Shown in pieces: positions 45,913-54,343 of a DNA stretch of 64,000 bases. The position numbers and the translations under genes were made by a program. This DNA comes from CAYQZD01 sp964421875 (GTDB lineage Bacteria > Electryoneota > Tariuqbacteria > Tariuqbacterales > Tariuqbacteraceae): assembly GCA_964421875.1 (NCBI GenBank), contig CAYQZD010000002.1:1-64000 (forward strand), read 5' to 3'. The notes beneath the pieces were generated by a model, which saw only the letters and a program-made list of their open reading frames with translations, was not told where the DNA came from and searched no databases. Numbering within the stretch: position 1 is the first letter of the stretch; each line of letters opens with the position of its first letter.

Positions 45913-47892
45913 ATGGCGAAGACGGCGCAAAAATATCCCGTATGGTTAATTTTACTTCTTTTATTCATCATAACCGGAGTGACTGGAGCCCTCTTCGATT
46001 TCGGAAATGACTTTGCCCGCGGAGGGGAACTGGCTCGGATGGCCACTGCCGAGTCCTTAGTGGAGCGGGGAACCTTCAGCATCGACGAATCGCCCGGTTT
46101 GGCCACCGTGGACAAGGTTTACATCGAGGGACGCTTCTACGGTTGTCAGACCCCGGTGATGCCGATGATGATGTCGGTCTCCTATTTTCCCTTATACAAA
46201 ATCGGTTTGAGTTTCGCCCGTTATAGAGATTTTGTGGTATGGTTCTTGACCTGGCTTTTCACCGGAGCCGCCATCGCCGGAGCAGCCGCCCTTTTGGGGA
46301 AGGCGCATTTCATTGAGTATGAGCGAAGCCGCGAGGCGATAGCCTGCGCGCTCCTGTTTTTCTTCGGAACCCTATACATCGCTTATAGCTCTGTTCTGAG
46401 TAACCATATCTTCTCCGGATTCCTGGTTTTCGCCGCCTTCTTTGTGGTAATTTACAAACACGGGCAGAAAGCCTGGCTGCTGATTGCAGGTTTTGCGGTG
46501 TCGATTGCGGCGATGACCGACCCTCCCGCGGGATTCGCTTTCGGTGCGGGACTGCTGATATATCAGATAGCGGTGAACCGGTCGGTTTCAGGGGCGTTGT
46601 TGTTTCTGCTGGGCGCTGCGCCTCCGGCAGCGGCGCACGTTATCGCCAATGTCTCTTTTTCCGGTTCAATAATACCGGTCAATCTCAGGCCCGAGCTGTT
46701 CGCATACTCGGGGGCGATTTTCGACAAATCCAACCTTTCAGGCGTAGTGGCGAACACGAAAATCTCTGACATTATTTGGTACGGCTTCCATTCCCTTATA
46801 GGGCATCGGGGTTGGTTCAGTTACACTCCTTTGTTATTATTCGGTTTATGGGGATTGATTGCCGCCCTGCGTCAGCGCGAGTACCGGAACAGAGCCTTGC
46901 TCCTGATTATACCATTGTTTGCCGTAACCGCTTTTTATATCTGGAGAACGAAAAATTTCGGCGACTGCGCTTACGGAAACAGGTTTTTCCTCGCCATCAC
47001 CCCGGCAATGTTCTATGGAATCGTCTTCCTGGGCGGCAGGCTGAAGCAGAAGGTTGTAAGTCCCCTCTTCAAGGTCGCAGTGGTATGGTCAATCATCGTC
47101 GCCCTGGTGGGAATGATTCGTCCCATATCCGACGCTAAGCTGGGATTGAACACTTTCGCCACCAATCTATACTATCTGCAAACGATTACCTTCCCCCGGC
47201 TTTCACCCTTAAGCACGAACTGTATTGCCTATCTCTCAGGCTGCGATCCGGATGTTATCCAGCGGCAGGGTCGCTGGTTATTCGATTTGGGGCAGTATTC
47301 AACAGCGTTAAAGATTTTGGATAAAACACCCTCCGACGTGGACAACCGCATAGCAGAAAAAACCCGCGGTGAAATCAGTATGAGCAGGGGAGACTACGCC
47401 GCCGCTATCGCAAGGTTTGAAGCAGTATGGGAAAAGTTCGCAGACCCGGATTTCCTCTACCTTATCGGAAGGTCTTATACTTGGATGGGCGAGCGGGATT
47501 CCGGCAATCTATACCTTAACCGATACCTCGCGTTGTTAGACTCTGAAATCGAAAAAGCGCCGCCGCAACTGGCGCAGCAGGGATTGATATATTTCGACTC
47601 GCCCTATGACCGCGACCGCGCCTTAGCTATCCTCGCCGACAACCTGATAGTTATGGGCGACATAGACAGCGCCGCCGCTGTTCTGCACCGAGGATTCACC
47701 TTCGGCGATTCACTTTTGGAGGTGAAGGTAGCCAAAGCTCGTTTTTACGCAATGAAGAACGATGAAGAAGCGGTTTCAATGTATCTTACCAAGGCGGTGG
47801 AACAACACCCCCGATTGTATTCGGAATTACAGGGGGATTCATTACTGAGAAAATACCTCGAAAAAATGAATTGGGAGAAGCAGGGGAGGTGA
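45913..47892 (+). CDS. Multi-pass membrane protein (GT-C-like) with C-terminal TPR region
   Basis: The 659-residue protein has about ten transmembrane segments in its first 430 residues, including an opening hydrophobic segment and a first periplasmic loop with acidic residues (DFARGGELARMATAE), as in GT-C glycosyltransferases. The remaining 220 residues are soluble and contain TPR-like helical pairs (LFDLGQYSTALKIL, SRGDYAAAIARFEAVW, MGDIDSAAAVLHRG). No nucleotide-sugar or lipid-sugar specificity can be given. It is 4 nt upstream of the acylphosphatase gene. Confidence 0.7.
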   Translation: MAKTAQKYPVWLILLLLFIITGVTGALFDFGNDFARGGELARMATAESLVERGTFSIDESPGLATVDKVYIEGRFYGCQTPVMPMMMSVSYFPLYKIGLSFARYRDFVVWFLTWLFTGAAIAGAAALLGKAHFIEYERSREAIACALLFFFGTLYIAYSSVLSNHIFSGFLVFAAFFVVIYKHGQKAWLLIAGFAVSIAAMTDPPAGFAFGAGLLIYQIAVNRSVSGALLFLLGAAPPAAAHVIANVSFSGSIIPVNLRPELFAYSGAIFDKSNLSGVVANTKISDIIWYGFHSLIGHRGWFSYTPLLLFGLWGLIAALRQREYRNRALLLIIPLFAVTAFYIWRTKNFGDCAYGNRFFLAITPAMFYGIVFLGGRLKQKVVSPLFKVAVVWSIIVALVGMIRPISDAKLGLNTFATNLYYLQTITFPRLSPLSTNCIAYLSGCDPDVIQRQGRWLFDLGQYSTALKILDKTPSDVDNRIAEKTRGEISMSRGDYAAAIARFEAVWEKFADPDFLYLIGRSYTWMGERDSGNLYLNRYLALLDSEIEKAPPQLAQQGLIYFDSPYDRDRALAILADNLIVMGDIDSAAAVLHRGFTFGDSLLEVKVAKARFYAMKNDEEAVSMYLTKAVEQHPRLYSELQGDSLLRKYLEKMNWEKQGR

Positions 47893-47896
47893 CAGG

Positions 47897-48169
47897 ATGA
47901 TTGCGGCTCATATTTTAGTCGACGGCATTGTCCAGGGGGTCGGATTCCGCTGGTTCGCCCTTAATCTGGCGAATAAGCACGGTCTGGTGGGATGGGTCAG
48001 GAATCGGTGGCGGGGAGATGTGGAAATCTTCGTCGAGGGCGACAGGCAGGTGATAGAGAACTTCATCCAGGTAATCAGGGAGGGACCAAAATACGGCAGG
48101 GTGGATTCGGTGGATATCCGATGGAAAACAGCCTCAGGCAAATATAAAATATTCAATATCACCCGGTAA
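47897..48169 (+). CDS. acyP: Acylphosphatase
   Basis: The 90-residue ferredoxin-like enzyme hydrolyses acyl phosphates. The phosphate-binding loop with the catalytic Arg reads VQGVGFRWF (about 14-22) and the catalytic Asn lies in GWVRNRW (near 37). Length is typical. A GGGGAGG ribosome binding site overlaps the end of the preceding gene, so the two are coupled. Possible substrates in this cell include acetyl phosphate and the acyl phosphates made by PlsX. Confidence 0.93.
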   Translation: MIAAHILVDGIVQGVGFRWFALNLANKHGLVGWVRNRWRGDVEIFVEGDRQVIENFIQVIREGPKYGRVDSVDIRWKTASGKYKIFNITR

Positions 48170-48219
48170 TTTCAAAATTTTCGAAATCTGAAAAATTACG
48201 AAGAAACGGACTTATCCTT

Positions 48220-48744
48220 ATGCTCGACCTGAAAAACTATATCCGTTCCGTCCCCGATTTTCCCAAAAAGGGAATTATTTTTAGGGACATCACCACACTA
48301 TTAAAGGACGGAGAAGCCTTCAAACATTCCATCGATGCGCTCTGTGAGCTCTTTCCGGATTCGGGAGCGAATGTGATAATAGGCCCGGAATCCCGAGGCT
48401 ATATCTTTGGCGCGGCAATGGCTTATAAGATGGGAATATCTTTCGTGCCGGTGCGGAAACCGGGAAAACTTCCGGCGGAAACCATCTCGGAAACCTATGA
48501 ACTGGAATACGGAACCGATACCATTGAAATGCACCGCGACGCCATCGGCGCTGACTCTAAAGTCCTGATGATAGACGATCTGCTGGCGACCGGGGGAACT
48601 ATGGCGGCGGCCTGTAGGATGGTGGAGAAATTAGGGGGGAAAATTGTGGGAATCGGATTCCTGATTGAATTGAGTTTCCTTAAAGGAAGGGAGAAACTGC
48701 AAGATTATCCGGTTCACTCCTTGATAGACTACGATGCGGAGTAA
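48220..48744 (+). CDS. apt: Adenine phosphoribosyltransferase
   Basis: Apt salvages adenine to AMP using phosphoribosyl pyrophosphate. The 174-residue enzyme has LKNYIRSVPDFPKKGIIFRDIT at the N-terminus (first 20 residues diagnostic), the GPESRGYIFG loop and the PRPP-binding VLMIDDLLATGGTM (near 110-123). Length is normal. It stands 50 nt after the acylphosphatase gene. Confidence 0.95.
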   Translation: MLDLKNYIRSVPDFPKKGIIFRDITTLLKDGEAFKHSIDALCELFPDSGANVIIGPESRGYIFGAAMAYKMGISFVPVRKPGKLPAETISETYELEYGTDTIEMHRDAIGADSKVLMIDDLLATGGTMAAACRMVEKLGGKIVGIGFLIELSFLKGREKLQDYPVHSLIDYDAE

Positions 48745-48814
48745 ATCGGAGATGGGAGAGATTTAATCATAAGGGACAGTTCGCGAACCGCCCCTACAGA
48801 TATCAGATTCCGCG

Positions 48815-48852
48815 TTATGTCAGGTCTTTAGCGAAGCGGAGACCTGACATAA
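48815..48852. repeat. 'ttatgtcaggtct...agacctgacataa' palindrome
   Basis: A 13-bp inverted repeat encloses 'ttagcgaagcgg'. Near copies are at 57293-57328 and 63620-63657, with partial ones at about 51212-51243 and 15984-16017. This copy lies between the converging apt and gpsA genes and might act as a bidirectional hairpin terminator. Confidence 0.8.
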
Positions 48853-48903
48853 CCTCATCCCTCCCTACCCATGTGAAAACGCAGACAACCCCCCGCAGTG
48901 CCC

Positions 48904-49935
48904 CTAATCCTCGACCTTCAAACGCCGCATCATAAGTTCTCCCACTGCCTGACGAGGGTCCTTGTCCTCAAACAAAATCTGGTAAACCACCTCCACAATG
49001 GGCATCGGGAGTTCGTATTTTCGGGAAAGGCGCAGGACGGCTTCAGTGGTTTTCACCCCCTCCGCCACCATCGACATCCCACTCAATACCTCCTTCAGTT
49101 TTTTACCCTGCCCGATCTGGTAACCGACATGATGATTTCGCGAAAGGTCGCTGACGCAGGTGGTGATTAAGTCTCCCATCCCCGACAATCCCATAAAAGT
49201 CTGAGGCTTGCCGCCCATCTTCACCCCCAGCCTGGCTATCTCCGACAATCCCCGAGTGAGCAGCGCTCCTTTAGCGTTATCGCCGAACCCCAGACCGTCG
49301 GAAATACCGGCCGCAATGGCGATGACGTTCTTCAATGCTCCGCCCAATTCCACACCCACAATATCGTCCGAAGCGTAAACCCTGAACAGCGGGGAAGCGA
49401 ACGTACGCTGAGCCCATTCCGCATTAGCCAGCGATTGCGAAGCGATGACCACGGTTGTGGGCACCCCTTTGTTAACCTCCCGCGAAAGCGAAGGCCCCGA
49501 CAGCGCGCCGATTCTTTCCTGCGGTAGTTTCCACTCCTCGGCAATGACTTCCGACATTTGCAGCAGGCTGTCGGTCTCTATCCCCTTGGTGGCGGATAAT
49601 GCCATCGCATCTCCCACAAGTTCCCCTGAAACCTGCCTGATGGCGGTTCTCAACAGATGCGAAGGGACGGCGAGCAATACCATCTGTTTTTGTGAGACCG
49701 TTTGGGGAAGGTCTGAAGTGATGTTCATAGCCACCGGAAGTTCCACGCCGGGCAGGAATTCGAAATTCTCCCGCCGCCGCCGCATCTCCGCCGCTATTTC
49801 CGGTCTGTATTCCCAAAGCGTAATACGATGCCCGTTTTCATGCAGTAGAAGCGCTAATGTAGTCCCCCAACTCCCCGCGCCCACCACCCCAACCTCGATG
49901 GGTTCCTGGATATTAAAATCACGGTCTGAATTCAT
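48904..49935 (-). CDS. gpsA: Glycerol-3-phosphate dehydrogenase [NAD(P)+]
   Basis: GpsA makes sn-glycerol 3-phosphate for phospholipids. The 343-residue enzyme has the Rossmann motif VGVVGAGSWGTTLA (about 13-26), KGIETDSLLQMSEV, the catalytic-lysine region GVELGGALKNVIAIAAGI, and the DLITTC segment. Length is normal. Its start overlaps the purM stop by 4 nt, so the two minus-strand genes are cotranscribed. Confidence 0.95.
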   Translation of the reverse strand: MNSDRDFNIQEPIEVGVVGAGSWGTTLALLLHENGHRITLWEYRPEIAAEMRRRRENFEFLPGVELPVAMNITSDLPQTVSQKQMVLLAVPSHLLRTAIRQVSGELVGDAMALSATKGIETDSLLQMSEVIAEEWKLPQERIGALSGPSLSREVNKGVPTTVVIASQSLANAEWAQRTFASPLFRVYASDDIVGVELGGALKNVIAIAAGISDGLGFGDNAKGALLTRGLSEIARLGVKMGGKPQTFMGLSGMGDLITTCVSDLSRNHHVGYQIGQGKKLKEVLSGMSMVAEGVKTTEAVLRLSRKYELPMPIVEVVYQILFEDKDPRQAVGELMMRRLKVED

Positions 49936-50936
49936 AATACCTCTCCTATAATCACCGGCGATTCGCCGTTATTGACCAATTCTGCGGACACTGCCTCGAC
50001 CTCTGAAGTGTTCACCACTATCACCATCCCAATACCAAGATTGAAAGTGCGGCGCATATCCTCTTGGGGAACGCCACCCCATTCCGCTATGAGCCGGAAA
50101 ATCGAGGGGATATCCCAAGCCTTCCAGTTGATTTTAAGCTCCCTTCCCACGGGGATAATCCGCTTCGTATTGCCCGTAATTCCCCCGCCGGTGATATGCG
50201 CCAATCCCTTGATATTGTACTTTTGCAGAAGGGGTCGGACAGCATTCAAGTAAGAGCGGTGAACTCGAAGCAATTCCTCCCCGATTGCGCCCTCCAAACC
50301 CTCGATTCTGTCGTCGACCTTGAATTTCATGATTTCGAAACAGACTTTCCGCGCCAGAGAATACCCGTTAGTATGAAGTCCGTTAGAGGGAAGTCCGATT
50401 AAAACGTCGCCCGCTGAAATCCACTTTCCGTCGATAATCACGCCACGATCCACCATACCTACAATGGTGCCGGCAAGGTCGTATTCCCCCGGCTGATAAA
50501 TCCCGGGCATCTCCGCGGTTTCGCCTCCGATAACCGCCACTCCGTTCTCCTCCGCCGCTCTGCATAATCCTTCAATCACCTTCAACGCTGCTTCCTCGTC
50601 CATCGAACTCATCGCCAGGTAATCCATAAAGTACATCGGGTCCGCTCCGGTGCAAAGGATATCGTTCACACAATGGTTGACCAGGTCCTGCCCGATAGTA
50701 TGATGAATACCCGCCATCTGCGCCACCTTTAGCTTGGTGCCCACGCCGTCGGTGGAGGATACCAGCACCGGCTCCTTCATTCCCGTAAAATCCGGCTGAA
50801 AGAAAGCGCCGAAATGGCCTATCCCGGTTAAAACTCCTGGAGTGAAAGTGCCGGAGATGTTCTTCTTCGCCCTTTGCAGAAACCTGTCGGCGAGTTCAAT
50901 ATCCACGCCGGCGGATTTGTATGTTGTTGGCTTCAA
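49932..50936 (-). CDS. purM: Phosphoribosylformylglycinamidine cyclo-ligase
   Basis: PurM closes the imidazole ring in purine synthesis (AIR synthetase). The 334-residue protein has TYKSAGVDIELADRF at the N-terminus, VSSTDGVGTKLKVA, the ATP-site GGETAEMPG, and GLAHITGGGITGNTKRI. It is of normal length. It is encoded upstream of gpsA on the minus strand, with no other pur genes nearby. Confidence 0.95.
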   Translation of the reverse strand: MKPTTYKSAGVDIELADRFLQRAKKNISGTFTPGVLTGIGHFGAFFQPDFTGMKEPVLVSSTDGVGTKLKVAQMAGIHHTIGQDLVNHCVNDILCTGADPMYFMDYLAMSSMDEEAALKVIEGLCRAAEENGVAVIGGETAEMPGIYQPGEYDLAGTIVGMVDRGVIIDGKWISAGDVLIGLPSNGLHTNGYSLARKVCFEIMKFKVDDRIEGLEGAIGEELLRVHRSYLNAVRPLLQKYNIKGLAHITGGGITGNTKRIIPVGRELKINWKAWDIPSIFRLIAEWGGVPQEDMRRTFNLGIGMVIVVNTSEVEAVSAELVNNGESPVIIGEVL

Positions 50937-51022
50937 TTATTCGCCTGCTGTGTATTATTAATTGTCCTGAAAATAAGTCTGCAAGTCTGTAAGTCTTCAA
51001 GTATTTAAGTCAGAAAAAAATT

Positions 51023-51084
51023 GTAGGGTGGGTTCTTAACCCACCAATTTACAAGTCATTCCGGCGCAGCCGGAATCCTTCTTC
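51023..51084. repeat. 62-bp repeat, copy 1 (identical to 57154-57215)
   Basis: The 62 bases are identical to 57154-57215. Inside are two small palindromes: 'gtgggttcttaacccac' and 'attccggcgcagccggaat'. The copies are 6.1 kb apart, in two gene-free gaps. Confidence 0.9.
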
Positions 51085-51086
51085 AT

Positions 51087-51110
51087 AGGGGCGAACGGCC
51101 GTTCGCCCCT
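51087..51110. repeat. 24-bp perfect palindrome, copy 1
   Basis: The 12-base half-site AGGGGCGAACGG is followed at once by its exact reverse complement. A second identical copy is at 56536-56559. Confidence 0.9.
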
Positions 51111-51138
51111 ACCGGCATCCAATAACTGGGAACCACTG

Positions 51139-51166
51139 TGTCGCAGAGTCCCCGCACTCTGCGACA
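51139..51166. repeat. Loop-conserved hairpin
   Basis: An 11-bp perfect stem (TGTCGCAGAGT with ACTCTGCGACA) closes loop CCCCGC. It belongs to the family with members at 56638-56665, 57124-57147 and 63469-63498. Confidence 0.85.
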
Positions 51167-51404
51167 TCACCGGCGGCTCCGAATAGTTTGCCCTGCAGAT
51201 TGGTGTTAAGTTATGCCTTTAACGAAACGGAGACCTGACGTTTGACTTGTTCCCACCCTCCCGCGTGGGAATGCATACTATAAAGTGATGTGTTCAATAA
51301 TTGAACCTAAAATTAAGAAATTTTTCACCAAAATTCAACAGGAGAAGACAATTGAGCCGATATACCGCTTAAAATACTTGCATTATTCCCTATAATTAAT
51401 TATA

Positions 51405-51418
51405 TTAGATGCGTCTAA
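51405..51418. promoter_or_regulatory. Candidate metalloregulator operator
   Basis: TTAGATGCGTCTAA has matching arms TTAGA and TCTAA around a 4-bp centre and resembles the DtxR/IdeR box (TTAGG...CCTAA). It lies about 265 bp upstream of a DtxR-family gene and feoB, with a repeat element between, so the distance weakens the case. Confidence 0.3.
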
Positions 51419-51424
51419 CTTTTT

Positions 51425-51616
51425 GGTTCCTCGCTGTTCTGTGTGGGTAAAGTTCTTATAATAAAAAAATTCACCTAATTATCTATAAAACAAATCCCCC
51501 TAAATCCCCCTTTTCCAAAGGGGGACTTCCGGTTTCCCCCCTTAGAATAAGGGGGGCAGGGGGGATTTCTAGCAACATACTATTGTCTAATTACCCATAC
51601 AAAACAGCGAGGAACC
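51425..51616. repeat. 192-bp MITE-like element
   Basis: Terminal inverted repeats of 26 bp (51425-51450 and 51591-51616) match at 24 positions. The interior holds a second, G/C-rich inverted repeat (51492-51568) of the 'aaatccccc...gggggattt' type. No open frame or target duplication is evident. A diverged third copy of the terminal repeat seems to lie at about 51631-51654. Confidence 0.75.
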
Positions 51617-51682
51617 TTTCTTATTATATCCATACAATTTAGCGAAGAGCCAACTTTTTTATAACCGCCATGTTCGGAACCG

Positions 51683-52165
51683 ATGCGTTACGATACTGTC
51701 GTAGAAGAATACATTGAAATCATAAGCGGACTCCTCACGGATAATCATGAGGCGCGGGTCAAAGATATCGCCAAATCTCGTGGCGTCACCCTTCCCACAG
51801 CTTCCAGCGCAGTGGAACGGCTTAAGGAGATGGGACTGGTGAATCATAAGCACTATGGAACCGTAACCTTGACCCGGAGCGGGGAAGAACTGGCCTCGGA
51901 ATTGGACGAATATCACGCAGCCATCAAAAAACTGCTGGTGAACGTGCTGGGAGTATCCGAGGAAATCGCCGAGGAGGACGCCTGCAAACTGGAGCATCAA
52001 ATCTCTGCGGAGACGGTGCAGTCGCTTCTCAGGCTGTTGAAATTCCTGGAAAAGTGTCCCCGAGGCGGCACGGATTGGCTGAAAATCCTCCACGATTGTT
52101 CCCTCTTCACTGATGGAGACGAACAAGGATGCCTCCAATGCCGATGGCTGGACCAGGCGGACTGA
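51683..52165 (+). CDS. DtxR/MntR-family metal-dependent regulator
   Basis: The 160-residue protein has an N-terminal winged helix (about 5-65; KDIAKSRGVTLPTASSAVERL) and the dimerisation/metal-binding domain (EEDACKLEHQIS near 95-106, the Glu-Cys-His ligand set of the family). A C-terminal Cys-containing tail (EQGCLQC) is extra. There is no SH3-like domain. Directly upstream of feoB, it probably represses ferrous iron uptake when metal is plentiful. Fe or Mn specificity cannot be decided from sequence. Confidence 0.87.
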   Translation: MRYDTVVEEYIEIISGLLTDNHEARVKDIAKSRGVTLPTASSAVERLKEMGLVNHKHYGTVTLTRSGEELASELDEYHAAIKKLLVNVLGVSEEIAEEDACKLEHQISAETVQSLLRLLKFLEKCPRGGTDWLKILHDCSLFTDGDEQGCLQCRWLDQAD

Positions 52166-52207
52166 TGCTGAGTGAGATGCACTATGCCGAATTCTGAGGA
52201 ATAGAAC

Positions 52208-54286
52208 TTGGATATGAATCTTGTTGATAAAGAAGACCGGAATCTGCAATTCGAGTTGGGTGAACCGCCGGGCCGACGCCGCCGCCGCAGATGCCGTGCG
52301 AGGAGAGGTCTGAGTACGGGGGAACGAAAGCCCCGCATAGTGCTGGTGGGTCACCCCAATGTGGGTAAAAGCGTCATCTTCAGCGCCCTCACCGGCAAAT
52401 ACGTCGATGTCTCCAACTATCCCGGAACCTCGGTGGAAATCGCCTGCGGCGGTATGAGTATCGGCTCCCAGAACTATGAGCTGATCGACAGCCCGGGTAT
52501 AAACAGCCTGATTCCCCGTTCCGAGGATGAGCAGGTGACGCTGAATATTATCACCAATCCCGGCGTAGTCGGCGTGATTCACGTTATCGACGCTAAGAAC
52601 ATCAAACGCGGCCTGCTGCTCACTATGCAGTTGATTGAGCTGGGGCTGCCCTTAGTCGTGTGCCTCAATATTTTCGATGAAGCCCTGGAGCGGGGTGTAA
52701 ATATAAATCCCGCCGAACTGACTAAGATTTTTGGCGTGGAATTCATTCCGACGGTGGCCACCGAAGGCCGGGGCTTGGATAAACTGAAAAAGTCGATAAC
52801 GGATATGCATCTCTCGGAGTTTCAGGCTAAGTTCGCCCCTGAAATTGAGAGGAGTGTCACTCGCATCGCTCAGCGAATCGAAGGAAGTCATCTCCGCCCG
52901 CGGGGAGTAGCGCTAAATGTCGTCGCCGGAGAAGGCAAAATCCCCGACTTCCTCAAAGATAGTGACAACGGATTTAGAAGTTATCTGCGCGACGAAGTGC
53001 GGTCGCTGCAAAAAAAACTCCCCAATCCCCCGGGGTATGAAATCCATTCCAGCCTGATTCATCAGGTGGAAGACACCTCCCCGGAATTCCTCACCCATAA
53101 AAAAACCACCCGCCGCCGCCTCAGAGAGCGGCTGGGGCTGCTCGCAATGCACCGTTGGTATGGCATCCCTTTTATCATCATCACCCTGTTTATCCTCTAT
53201 GAACTGGTCGGAGTTTTCGGCGCGGGAACCTGTGTGGACTATATTGAAAACCACATCTTCGGAGGAATAGACGACGCGGGAAACTTCTACGGCGTCATCA
53301 ATCCCCTGGCGATTCAAATCCTCGCTTTCCTGAAAGGCTCCACAGTCGGCGGATTCTTCTATGAAATGCTGGTAGGAGAATACGGCGCTATTACGGTCGG
53401 ACTCACCTACTCAATCGCAATTGTGTTTCCCGTGGTCAGTCTCTTCTTCATTTTCTTCGGCATCCTTGAGGATTCGGGGTACCTCCCGCGCCTGACCGTG
53501 ATGTCCAACCGATTGTTCCAGAAAATCGGGCTCAACGGCAGGGCTATCCTGCCCCTGGTGCTGGGATTGGGCTGCGACACTATGGCGACCTTCACTACCC
53601 GCATCCTGGAGACCAAAAAGGAGCGAACCATCGCCACCCTGCTCCTCGCCCTGGGAATTCCCTGTTCCGCTCAATTGGGAGTGGTGCTGGGGATGATGGC
53701 CTCGATTTCCTTCTGGCTGCTGCTGGTGGTGGTCTTAACCGTCATCTCGCAGCTCTGGGTGGTGGGATACGCAGCTTCAAAGCTGATTCGCGGTAAAACC
53801 GCTGCCTTAATCGCGGAAGTCCCCCCCATTAGAATCCCAAAGTTGAAAAATATCCTGATTAAGACTTATTTTAGGGTGAAATGGTTTATGCGGGAAGCGG
53901 TGCCGCTCTTCATCCTGGGCACATTTATCCTCTTCCTGCTGGACAAGCTTAAACTGCTGTCCGGGCTGGAAAAAGCGGCCTCCCCGGTAATAACCGGGAT
54001 ATTGAACCTTCCCCAGCAGGCGACTCAAGCATTCATCATCGGCTTCCTCCGCAGGGATTACGGCGCCGCCGGGCTTTTCAAATTGGCGGAAAAGGGGCTG
54101 CTGGACAACATACAGATTACGGTCGGCATAGCGGTAATGGTCCTCTTCATTCCCTGCCTGGCGAATTTCTTCGTAATCATCAAAGAACGCGGATTCAAAA
54201 CCGCAATGGTGATGAGCGCGTTCATCATCGTTTACGCCGTCTTGGTGGGCGGAGTGCTCAACCAAATCCTGCGGCTGGTTCTATAA
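52208..54286 (+). CDS. feoB: Ferrous iron transporter FeoB
   Basis: FeoB imports Fe2+ across the inner membrane. The 692-residue protein has an unusual Arg-rich N-terminus (about 20-35), a G-protein domain (G1 loop GHPNVGKS at 48-55, DSPGIN as G3), a helical GDI region, and a membrane part with Gate motifs and about eight segments (about 320-690; PLVLGLGCDTMATFTTRILE and GIPCSAQLGV are conserved). TTG 52208 or ATG 52214 are both possible starts. No separate feoA exists; a FeoA-like domain is fused to the next gene product. Confidence 0.95.
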   Translation: MDMNLVDKEDRNLQFELGEPPGRRRRRRCRARRGLSTGERKPRIVLVGHPNVGKSVIFSALTGKYVDVSNYPGTSVEIACGGMSIGSQNYELIDSPGINSLIPRSEDEQVTLNIITNPGVVGVIHVIDAKNIKRGLLLTMQLIELGLPLVVCLNIFDEALERGVNINPAELTKIFGVEFIPTVATEGRGLDKLKKSITDMHLSEFQAKFAPEIERSVTRIAQRIEGSHLRPRGVALNVVAGEGKIPDFLKDSDNGFRSYLRDEVRSLQKKLPNPPGYEIHSSLIHQVEDTSPEFLTHKKTTRRRLRERLGLLAMHRWYGIPFIIITLFILYELVGVFGAGTCVDYIENHIFGGIDDAGNFYGVINPLAIQILAFLKGSTVGGFFYEMLVGEYGAITVGLTYSIAIVFPVVSLFFIFFGILEDSGYLPRLTVMSNRLFQKIGLNGRAILPLVLGLGCDTMATFTTRILETKKERTIATLLLALGIPCSAQLGVVLGMMASISFWLLLVVVLTVISQLWVVGYAASKLIRGKTAALIAEVPPIRIPKLKNILIKTYFRVKWFMREAVPLFILGTFILFLLDKLKLLSGLEKAASPVITGILNLPQQATQAFIIGFLRRDYGAAGLFKLAEKGLLDNIQITVGIAVMVLFIPCLANFFVIIKERGFKTAMVMSAFIIVYAVLVGGVLNQILRLVL

Positions 54287-54343
54287 TCCTGCGGGGGGAT
54301 GAATCCCGCTTAACATGTTATTATTAATTATTAAGGATGATGT

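Larger units (their letters stand above)
50937..51682. other. 746-bp gene-free stretch upstream of the iron locus
   Basis: It holds many repeats: an 'aagtctgtn' tandem (50978-51010), a 62-bp repeat (51023-51084), a 24-bp perfect palindrome (51087-51110), a loop-conserved hairpin (51139-51166), a partial 'cctgac' palindrome (51212-51243) and a 192-bp inverted-repeat-bounded element (51425-51616). No gene is supported. The promoter of the DtxR-family gene should lie near its 3' end. Confidence 0.75.
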
